In this document: positions 1 through 8,906 of the stretch, in pieces
Layout: the number at the start of each line of letters is the position of its first letter
Position numbering within the stretch: the first letter of the stretch is position 1
NCBI GenBank assembly: GCA_001311805.1
Contig: BBCA01000030.1
Location: forward strand, 1 to 34,977
Origin: Lentibacillus juripiscarius JCM 12147
GTDB lineage: Bacteria; Bacillota; Bacilli; Bacillales_D; Amphibacillaceae
DNA length: 34,977 nucleotides
Direction: 5' to 3'
Made by a program: the position numbers and the translations under genes
The notes under the pieces: model-generated
Told to the model about the DNA's origin: nothing
Seen by the model: only the letters and a program-made list of their open reading frames with translations
Database searches by the model: none

Positions 1-31
1 TGAAATTCATTCGCCTATATATAATAAAATG

Positions 32-68
32 ACCCACCGTGGTACGCTTAAAAAGAGGCGTGGTGGGT
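32..68. repeat. Imperfect inverted repeat downstream of the nuclease gene
   Basis: Arms acccacc (32-38) and ggtgggt (62-68) pair, with acgc/gcgt continuing the stem after a small bulge. On the minus strand the stem is followed by a weakly T-rich stretch, so it may end transcription of the minus-strand island. The rest of 1-212 shows no gene that I can support. Confidence 0.3.
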
Positions 69-212
69 ACTGTTAGTTACAATGTACACTATAATTTAGA
101 TTAGTCAATTCATACCCACCCAATACGCATCAGCACGAATCCAGGATTAGATTGACAAACATTTAAGTAACTCGGAGCTATGTCGCTCACTTGCGTGGAT
201 TCTAGTAACAGA

Positions 213-1727
213 TTACAACACCCATGACATTCTACTCAATAATAAATTACGATTTAATTCGCCTGTAAGATCAAAGACTTGGAGATTAAATTCTGGAGAT
301 TTCTGATCAGAAAAAACTTCTCCACTCTTCCGCAACATACTTTAAATCCGATGCTTTTATCAAAGCTACATCCGTGTCTTGTTCGGAGAATGCTTTTAGT
401 TTCTGCGCTTGTGCAACAGCATCCTTTGTATAATCATGCACGATAATTAAAAAAGTTGTTACCCGCATATCATCTGAGCGAATGTAGCCTAAAAATTGGT
501 TGAAATGATCTTCAGGGAAAGTATAAGGTTTTTCGGTGCTTTTATTATCCCATAATATAACTTCCTTAGCGTTATACTTTAGTTTACCATCAGCATGTTT
601 AGAGCCCTTCATATCCACTAATTCTACTCCCAATTTCTTTTCAAACAAATAACATGTCGCTTCTTCAAAATATTTTTCGACATCAAGATCCTTATCAATG
701 ACTTTATTAACACGCAAGGCTTTGTAGTCTCTCGAAGCCAGCTCTTCATAAAAATCGTATAGACGGGACCTTTCATCAGTGGGATCGGTAGAGTTGGGTG
801 TCGATAAATTTTCATAGTAGTCAATTATATTTTGTACTTTTTCATCCTTCGTACCACTTACCTTGGCGCCTTCCAGCCTTTTAATATATCGGATAATTCC
901 TTCGTTCCAAAAGCCTTTAGTGCAGTTGATGGAAGGATATTGTGCTTAATGATCCGTTCAACAAGATTGTCTTTCTTGCCACTGGTGCCTATGTTCAAAT
1001 CAGTCAGAATGGCCTTTAATTGATTGACATTCAAATCACTAAGTAGCGTTTCATAAACTTCATTTCTTAGCTCCCCACCCATTTTATAACGGACAATGCG
1101 AGCAATTTCTTTGGTATTATATAATACGAGGTATCTTCCTTAAAGCGTAGAATAAGGCCCCTTGACTGCAGATTTTTTAGAGAACGATCAATTTGCTTAC
1201 TTGAATGGAGTTTATTACCCTTTGTGGAAAGCGACCAATACGACTTTCCAATAAATAATGATCTCTTTTAGAAAGTTCTAACTCCGCACGCAAAACATTT
1301 AATATATTCGTTTCATGAGCGTTTAATGAATCATCTTTTTCCATGCTTCTGCCAACACGGCACTATAAATCCTTTCTGCATCCTGAGGAATGGCAGTTTT
1401 AATATAGGCATCATCAGCACTCTGCTTTACAATTTCAGTTTCCAGCTTATTAACTTCCTTAAGTAAATCGTTTTCACTTAAGATATAATTTTGCTGCTCC
1501 ATTAAAGACAATAAAATCATTTCATTTAAGACTGCTATGTCCCTTGATTCTATATTGAAGTTCAAATTTCTTTGGACACGTTCATTATTCTGGAATTCAT
1601 CCACATTCCGGATAATAATCTCTCGCATTTCTTCTTCTGTTTCCATCCGCACATCTTTAAGAAAACTATCCACAATTCGCCCGAGATACAATTTGGACAT
1701 TTTAGGCAAAATATCTTGTAAATACAT
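213..1727 (-). CDS. Winged-helix/SAP/FokI-like restriction endonuclease (frameshifted)
   Basis: Reconstructed as one protein of about 500 aa from several reading frames. The start is ATG at 1727 behind a GGGGGATG-type ribosome site. The N-terminal 130 aa is helical and unrecognised. Next comes a winged-helix-like segment (near 1090-1320) and a SAP-like DNA-binding motif around NVNQLKAILTDLNIGTSGKK (near 960-1050). The C-terminal part (near 310-700) resembles the FokI cleavage domain: GSKHADGKL, then EVILWDNKS, giving a D...D-x-K catalytic pattern, then a FP..HFNQFLGYI helix. Single-base breaks lie near 1338, 1226, 1130, 880 and 314. The last one hides a C-terminal tail (VFDLTGELNRNLLLSRMSW) ending at TAA 213-215; without it the frame stops at 307. 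Lying last in a BREX-like island, it is probably a DNA-cleaving effector or a type IIS-like enzyme. Domain calls rest on motifs only. Confidence 0.62.
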
Positions 1728-1960
1728 GCGCTCACATCCCCCTTAATGTATTTTTTCTTCCATAGTTACTATTATTTAAATATACGACAATAATTACCTG
1801 AATTCCTTCAAAAAGAAAAATGACATCATTAAGAGATAACACCACGTATTTTATAGAGGAAAACAAGCCTCCCATCCCAGGATAGCCTGTTCCTTTCTCC
1901 CTTCCACTAGTCCGCCATCTCCTGATAAATTTCCTCTATGTCCGGGGCCTGTCCCCATTA

Positions 1961-2317
1961 TCATGATTCCTTTAATTTTGCTTGTCGAAGGAAGGATTCC
2001 AACACCTTCGTCCCCATGCTTAAAACGAGCAAGAAAATATGATCTCTGCTACTTTCGTTTCCGTTTTCCGCCTGATTTTGATACGCCTGAAAACGCTCCT
2101 CCAAATACTTCCTTTCTTGATCTGTTACCGTCACTATTTGGAGAGTGGTGGTAAGGAAACTTATCCGCATATTGAAAATCACTCCTGCGTAAATCCTCAA
2201 GGGTGTAGGTTCCTTTATTCTGTTTCTGTTTTTTATATGTTCTTCCTTGCTTCTCATCTTCTTTATACGCGGAAGTATTACGTTTTTATAAAACACTTGC
2301 CTAAAGTGGCTCTTCAC
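1961..2317 (-). CDS. Hypothetical small ORF
   Basis: The best-looking part is the C-terminal 70 residues, a charged helical stretch containing TDQERKYLEERFQAYQNQ and ending GTKVLESFLRQAKLKES. The first 40 residues are lysine/arginine-rich and may be out of frame. No family is recognised. It may be the broken end of the ORF just upstream (2339-2659), since only about 20 bases separate them. Just beyond its stop lies a GGGG-CCTGT-CCCC motif (near 1943-1955) of the type often seen in REP-like intergenic repeats. No gene is seen in 1728-1960. Confidence 0.3.
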   Translation of the reverse strand: MKSHFRQVFYKNVILPRIKKMRSKEEHIKNRNRIKEPTPLRIYAGVIFNMRISFLTTTLQIVTVTDQERKYLEERFQAYQNQAENGNESSRDHIFLLVLSMGTKVLESFLRQAKLKES

Positions 2318-2338
2318 TTTATCGATAACCTATCAGTA

Positions 2339-2659
2339 TCAACCGGCATATAGGTTATCCGGTATCTGCCCATTTTTAATGAGGTTTTTATCTTTAACTT
2401 GCTTTTCTAAGAATATATTGATTTTATTATCATCGAATCTGATATCAAAATAATCTCCGATAATATTTTGCTTATTTTGAATTATAGAACTATCTAACAT
2501 AGCTTTAACAACCGCTTTTTGATATGTGTATTTTTTCTTGATCTTCAAACGATATCTATTTCTTTTCTTTTTTAACGATGACAATGGTACATCAACAATA
2601 TATACCTGATGTCTTATATCCTCTGAATTATTCACTTTTAATTTGAAGCTTGATTCCAT
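2339..2659 (-). CDS. Hypothetical protein, 106 aa
   Basis: Starts at ATG 2659 behind GGCGGAG and ends at TGA 2339-2341. It is a basic, soluble-looking protein: VYIVDVPLSSLKKKRNRY, then a lysine-rich stretch and a hydrophilic C-terminus. I do not recognise it. It lies between the BREX-like helicase and the FokI-like nuclease on the same strand, so it may be an accessory gene of the island or part of a longer broken gene. Confidence 0.4.
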   Translation of the reverse strand: MESSFKLKVNNSEDIRHQVYIVDVPLSSLKKKRNRYRLKIKKKYTYQKAVVKAMLDSSIIQNKQNIIGDYFDIRFDDNKINIFLEKQVKDKNLIKNGQIPDNLYAG

Positions 2660-2664
2660 CAAAA

Positions 2665-2992
2665 TTATTCTCCGCCAATCAGATTATTTCTTTGAAAATA
2701 ACTAACATCTATCCCAATTAGAGAAAAACACCATTTGCTTAATCTATGAAGTCTTTTAAATGAAATGGATACCGACAATATAATCCACTTCTTTCAAACG
2801 ATAATTTAACCGCTTAAGAACATCTTCAGCTTTACCTACTGTTTGTAATATTTCTTTTCGTTTTCCAAAATAATAACATGCTGATTGGATATTCACATAA
2901 AATTGAGTCAAATAATCTTTCTACTTGTTCTTCTTTCTATTACAAATGATCTCTGGATATTGGGAAGCCAAAATCCCCATCTTTCTTTTCAT
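2665..2992 (-). pseudogene. Broken small ORF between helicase and hypothetical gene
   Basis: A possible ATG at 2992 follows the helicase stop, with GAGG about 12 nt upstream. The frame hits a TAG near 2922, continues as an aromatic/helical segment (NIQSACYYFGKRKEILQTVG), and needs a further shift near 2760 to reach RLHRLSKWCFSLIGIDVSYF and the stop at 2665-2667. Whether this is one gene of about 105 aa with errors or decayed sequence cannot be decided here. No family is recognised. Confidence 0.25.
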
Positions 2993-2996
2993 TCAG

Positions 2997-5900
2997 TTAC
3001 ATTTCCTCTATCACTGAACGTTCTTCTACCACCATACCATCTTTCACCACATAAACGTACAACATATCCACCACATCGTGTAAGTCTTCCAATTCCTGAT
3101 CACTCAACATATAATCAGGATCTGAAGTAAGTAATATATACCTTTCTTCCCCATTAAACCTTTCACTAGAAAAGTCTATCAATCCTAAATTGTCATATTG
3201 TTTTACATTTAACCGACCATTTGCTTTTTCATATTGAATGATTGTCTCATAATAATCTGACGCAAGCACCCGATGACTATGTCCAAGGGAGTCCACTTCT
3301 AATGAGATCACTTTCTTTGGTGGCTTCATTGATACGTTTTTTTTGACGGTTAATTAAATTTAAACGTTTCCTCTTTCTTTTGATCGAGGTCAATTAATTT
3401 AGCGTTCATCTGATTAATAAGAGCACTGTTTTTATTGTCAGTATTTTCTTGTTGGTAAGTCTCAAGCTTATCTAATGTATCCCTATATTGCTGATTAAAT
3501 GACTTTTCTAGAAATGTATGCATTTTATTTAATTGCTTTTGCCTACTTGATAATACCTCTTGTCTTACTGATATCGACTGTTTCATGATTTCACTGCCAC
3601 TTTGATTAGCAATGGTATTTTCAACCTTTAAATCTTCTTGTGCAAATTCATATAGGAAAATCCAATTCGGGTTTAATGTTAAAATGTCTCCGGATTCACG
3701 CTTGGCCAAATGTACAAAGCGTCTTTCTAGCTCCTTACCTGTTCCATCCGTAATCGTAATTTCATAAATTTCCACATGTAGTTTTTCCGGTACATTAGCT
3801 GAGACAATATAATGCTGCCAGGATCTACCTTCTACTTCTTTTTTCATTAACTGAAGTCCAACATGGAATAACGGGTGTATATCTGTTATTAATGGTACAT
3901 CCTCTGATTCAGTGTTTACTGAGTTGGTAAAACGATAGCTTTGTATTTGTTCGTCGCGTGAATCAGGCATATTGTCACGAATAACTTAGGCAATCGCTCA
4001 ATTCGCATGATTTTTTCATCTTTAGACTTTTGTATTCGTACACGTTTCTTTCCTAGCACATAGGAGGTGAAATCGGCATAAAAGCGTTTTTGGGATACGT
4101 TCTACAAACCATTCATTTGTTTGTCGTTTTTAACTGTGGCAAATCAATCTCTTCTTCTGTCAGACGCTCTTCCTCAACTAAGTTTAGTAACCTTTCGTTC
4201 TCATCTGATAACGTCTTATCCATGTTAGCGATAACTTCTTCAAGTTTTTCACGATTTACAACAGCCTCTTGCATTAAATTAGCCAAACTATCATATTGAT
4301 CTTCTAGCACCTCACCAATAAATCATACACTAAGTCAGATCCTAAATCTGTTCTCATTTTCTCCATCTTCTCCAGCAAACGAACCATTACACTACCTTCG
4401 CGTGTGTTTTTGGCTACTAAATTAAAGATGAATACTTCATTTTTTTGGCCTATTCGGTGGATTCTACCCATTCGCTGCTCAAGCCTATTTGGGTTCCATG
4501 GTATATCATAGTTAATCATTTGATTACAGAATTGTAAGTTTATTGATTCACCACCAGCATCTGTAGCCAACATAATCTGACACTCACTTCGAAACATCTC
4601 CACTTGCTGACGACGCTTATTCATTGGGAATCCACCGATGATTTTGGCCACTTTTGGAACTCGTTTTAATAATTGTTCTTCTAAATAATTTAGAGTGTCT
4701 ACTGATTCAGTAAAAATAATAATCTTTTCATCTTGTTGTAATAGTAATCCGTCTTCACCAAATAGTGTTTCTTCTAATTCTTCATATTTTTTCTCGATTG
4801 TATAAAGTTTAATGTGCTCTATTTGTTTAATAAGCCCCTTAATCGCTAGAATTTCTTTTTTCAATTCATTCATATCAATAACATCAGTAGACTGCACTAA
4901 CTGAGCATCCAATTTTTCTTGTTGTTCATTGCTCTCTTCTAAATAATCATCCGTATCTAACTTCTTCACTTTATTAACATATTTTTTTCGTTCTTTCTCT
5001 GTTTGTTTATATAATTTAACTAAACGTTTATACCTTCTGCGCAGAGATAAATAAATCGCTTCAATCGAAGAGCTTAGTCTTCTTTGTAACAACATCATCG
5101 CAAATGCTGTACTTTGACTACCATTGTTAATCGCTCGATTAAAGTAATGACGTACGTACTCTGTAACAGCGTCGTACAATTCTAATTCCTCATCTGTGAG
5201 CTGGAATTGGATGGTCTTTGATGTACGTTTAGGGAAAATTGGCGTACCATCAAAATTGCTAAGATTTTCTTTTAGGCGCCGAATAATAAAAGGGTTTGCT
5301 TTTTCATAAATACTTTCATTTATTGCCGTATTTGAGAAAACGTCTTCATCAATTAACTTCATCAAATGGCGGAAGTTTTTCCGTATCCCCTTTATGTGGA
5401 GTTGCTGTTAGTAATAAGCAATGTTCAGCCTTCCTTAAGATTGATTCACCTAACTGATAAAGCTTGGTACGAAATACTTTCTTAGCCGTTCCTTGTGTGT
5501 ATGCAGCCATCTTATGTGCTTCATCAATGATAACTAGGTCAAAATCAGATTCTTGTATTAATGCTTTGACATCATCTCGTATAGCCCAGTACATTGAAGC
5601 AAGACAATAGGCATTTGCTGTAAATGGACTTTTGCCACCATATTCCTTAACCACATTCCGATTTATGATATGAAAATGCAAACCGAACTTTTGATCTAAT
5701 TCTTCTTGCCACTGTTTAAGTACCAGTGGTGGAACAAGTATCAGAATTCGATTGGCCATTAGACGTGCCTGCAGCTCTTTCATAAGCATCCCAGCCATGA
5801 TTGTTTTACCGGCACCAGGATCATCTGCCAGTAAAAATCTTGTTTGTGGTACTTGGAGCATTCTTCCATATACTGCTTCGATTTGGTGTGGCAAAGGTAT

Positions 5901-6189
5901 TACATTTTGATTTCCCAATGCTTTTGTATGAGAAAATTTCGCTTCATTTTTAGTAATAAGTATTGAACATATTTCTGTACATCCTCAGCCCGGATACCGG
6001 ATTCCTTTTTATTATTGATCTGTTGGAATTCATTTATTTCTTTACTTTCCACCATCACTTCATAAAATTTACTTGATTCTTGACCAATCGCTTCAATAAT
6101 GTAGAAGTCTTCTGCTACTGATTCACACTTTTTATTTCAACAGCTTCTGGAAAATATGTACCCGAAACAATATCCCCGTTAGCTAACAT
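2997..6189 (-). CDS. brxHII: SNF2-family helicase of BREX BrxHII type (frameshifted)
   Basis: Reconstructed length is about 1060 aa. The start is ATG 6189 with GGAGGTG six bases upstream. Helicase motifs are clear: Walker A ADDPGAGKTIMAG, motif II VIIDEAHK, motif III LLLTATPHKGD, motif V TDAGGESINLQ and motif VI QRMGRIHRIGQ, as in SNF2/RapA-like (COG0553) enzymes. A long charged coiled-coil insertion (around 4790-5010) sits between the two RecA lobes. The C-terminal third has HPLFHVG, a second coiled coil, NVSMKPPKKVISLEV and a DUF3883-like end containing ERYILLTS and LYVYVV. Frames break near 6130, 5950, 5370, 4310, 4125, 3975 and 3355. In type 3 BREX this is the DNA-translocating helicase component; here it lies downstream of pglZ and behind its own upstream terminator. 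Alternative: a DISARM DrmD-like helicase, but the neighbours favour BREX. Confidence 0.75.
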
Positions 6190-6212
6190 ACCTGTCACCT
6201 CCATCGTAAAAG

Positions 6213-6240
6213 GCCTTATTCAGGGTTGAATAAGGCTTTT
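6213..6240 (-). terminator. Intrinsic terminator between BrxA-position gene and helicase
   Basis: A perfect 10-bp stem GCCTTATTCA/TGAATAAGGC (6213-6222 with 6227-6236) and GGGT loop, followed on the minus strand by CTTTTA. It starts right after the stop of the upstream gene and 24 bases before the helicase start, so it should reduce readthrough into the helicase. On the plus strand it is also followed by TTTT. Confidence 0.6.
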
Positions 6241-6953
6241 AGATTGTATTTTTCTCAATTACTAAATCCTTAACACCTTGACGATGGAAAGAAAGTGCTT
6301 CATAATCCTGTAACCCTAATACATCCAATTCATAATTGAACGGAAAAATAAGGGTGATGATGAATAAATTCAACTTGGAGTGAGTTGCTATCCAATAATT
6401 TTAATAAAACCTGAGCAATGAATGCATGTATAAAAGGATGCGTGATAGATAGCTTTTCATTTGCCTTATAGGTACGTTTTCCAATTGCTTGAATCATTTC
6501 CCAGGACTTCATACTCGTTAAGACTGCACTCGTTGCTACTTCTACACGACGACGATCTCCATACGACTCTTTCATTCGTTTCCCAATCGCTGTACTCGTA
6601 ACTTCATCTTGTAATTGAAAAAGACGACCAAATTCATTGGCAACATCCTTAAAAAATGGATAGGCAACCATGGTTAGCCCCCAATGAACACATGTTCGCT
6701 CTTCTTTTGTTAATTGGCTATACTGGTCAAGAATTTGATCACGGACTGGTAACAAGTCATTATCAACTAAATACCAAATTTTCATTAACATCGTAATGGC
6801 ATTCTTTCGGGATTTAGCACCAGCTATATCGTCTCGTAAATAGCCATCCAAGATTGTATACATTTCTTTACGTGTGTACTTTTGGGTTTGATTTGCTGTG
6901 AAATCTAAATGCTTTAACAACACTTTTTGATCAAATCCGACTGGTTTACTCAC
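6239..6953 (-). CDS. Small BREX-associated protein in the BrxA position
   Basis: About 238 aa, from GTG 6953 (AAGGAAGTGG just upstream) to TAA 6239-6241 after one frameshift near 6345. It is predicted all-helical and soluble: KSRKNAITMLMKIWYLVD, then LTKEERTCVHWGLTMVAYPFF, GDRRRVEVATSAVLTSM, a FPF motif and FHRQGVKDLVIEKN near the end. As read, it is fused in frame to PglZ through an A7 run at 6971-6977. One base more or less there would give PglZ its own stop at 6946-6948, overlapping this GTG by a few bases, the usual arrangement. Type 3 BREX loci carry a small BrxA (DUF1819) protein, and this is the only candidate here. I infer that role from size, helical make-up and place, not from a clear motif match. 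Confidence 0.5.
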
Positions 6954-8895
6954 CCAATCCACTTCCTTTATTTTTTTGTACTTTAACAAAGGAACAATCA
7001 CTTCTTCGATACTAATACCACCATGTGTAACAATTGAATGATTTTTAGGAACAAAGGCTTGACCATATTCTGCAAGTAATGCATTATAATTCTCTGGTAA
7101 TCCAACACTTGGCCATTTAACTCCAGAAAACTTAGATGCTGCATCCTCATAGAGTGTGGTATCGCTATAAACCCGTACCCGTTCTCCTTTTTGATCAACA
7201 AGTACGCCTTCTGAAATGCGCCCGATCCCAATTGCATTTGTATTCCCATGGTCTGAGGTCAGATAGACGGTATAACCATTGGCCATTAAATCGTTAAGGA
7301 GATTCACGAGATAGTTTGTTTTTAACCATAACTTAAGATCAGAGGTAATACTTTTCTCCCCTAACACAGCATGGTGAGTAAATTGATCAATCACATCAAT
7401 GACTGCCCCATATACCTTTGTCGACCTTCTAGCTAAAGCCTTTATATTTTGCCGGTCATATTTCTCTTTTCCTAAACTTTTCTGGTAGGCAACATACTGT
7501 TTTAAAACACCTTGATTTTCCCAGAAGGACTTCCATAGTTTTTCTTCTGATGTGGTTGTATGAATGGTTTGACTAAATGTTAATGGGATATTCCCAGAAA
7601 ATATGGCTTGTCTTGATACAGAAGTTAATGTTGGAATCCATGCAAATACTTGTTGTTCGTCAAACAAAAAATTGATATTCTCTTAAGTACTTTTGTACCA
7701 TTTTCCATTGCGAAAAATTCATGCCATCAAGAACTAATAGTGCTACTTTTTCATTATTCTTTCTCTCTTTATCAATTACATGTGGTATATGATGCACAAG
7801 CTTTGGTTTTGGATACGGTGGCAAACTTGTTAATGTATGAAACTGTGTGGTCATCCATTTCATAAACTTTTCATTGACAGCTTTCATCAGGTTGTCAGTA
7901 TCCATTTTATGGTTGTCATTCAAAATGGCAGTTAACTTAAATTCCCCCAATTAAGCCGATTATTTCTAACCAATCTTTATAAAGAGTAGCATTTTGCAAC
8001 GATTCAACAATTTTCTCCCTTAAATGGGTCAATTTAATCTCTTTGTCTTCTTCATTTACATTCTCTTCAATTCCGAAGCGCATCCAAGTAGGAATAAATT
8101 CCACTGATGATGCTTCTACCTTGGCGAGAAAACCTTCCATAAATAAATCATTCATCAATCGCCTTACATCCCCGTTCAATAACGGGTGGCTTTGATAAAC
8201 TTCTGTTGGATCATTAATTTGTGTCTGTTGAACTTGTATGAATTCTTCAACGAACTCAGCCCATTTTTGTTCCATAAAGTGATAAAATGAGTTTGGGATG
8301 AAATGATTTCTTCCAATGGAATCTTTTGAAAAGCAGAAATCTGCTCCCATTCATGAACAAGGAGGTCTTGTACTACCTTTGGTAAATCAATGTTATTATA
8401 ATGAATTGATAACAAAGACTTGTATAAATCCACCTCTGAGTCCATCACATCATATGGGATTTTATATAGGTGTTTAATGATATATTCCAATGTTTCTTGG
8501 TCTGAAGATGAGCCTGTATACTGTTTATGAACAGTATACAGGGCATCAAAATCATCCCGATTTATTTGTCGAATAATTTGTGCGGAAAACTTTGGAAAAA
8601 TATACTGTAAATCCATTTCTATCTCTAATGCTTGTTTTTGAAATTCATAAGGAAATACAATATCCTCATTCGTATAGATAACAAGCTGCGGTGAAGAGGA
8701 ACCCAAACGATATTGTTGCTCATACAAGTAGCGAAACGTCACACTATCTTCAAACCGAATGATATCAAAACCACGATTTCCAAGTTCCCGCAATATAAAC
8801 TCATCAGTTAGTAAATAATCGAGATCATGGACCAAAATCAATTTGGTTTGTTGATATTGAATTTTCCCAATAATCGCATCCCGCCATCCGAGCAT
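6946..8895 (-). CDS. pglZ: PglZ alkaline-phosphatase-superfamily protein (frameshifted)
   Basis: About 650 aa. ATG 8895 with AAGGTGAT is preferred over the upstream TTG at 8928, although both overlap or abut the end of pglX. The PglZ signature is intact: metal-site LLVLDGMNFSQW (near 7715), TSDHGNTNAIG (near 7235) and THGGISIEEVIVPLL (near 7000). The N-terminal half (LILVHDLDYLLTDE, FEDSVTFRYLYEQQ) matches the leading region of BREX-type PglZ proteins. Frames break near 8285 (A4), 7946 (a C5/G5 run) and 7668 (a T run). PglZ is a core BREX subunit needed for both methylation and defence. With brxF, brxC and pglX directly upstream it forms one transcription unit, with gene junctions of only a few bases. 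Confidence 0.85.
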
Positions 8896-8906
8896 GTCAT
8901 CACCTT

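Noticed and set aside
2997..6189. DISARM DrmD assignment for the SNF2 helicase
   Set aside because: No drmA, drmB (only a distant fragment) or drmC with it; pglZ, brxC and brxF are its actual partners.
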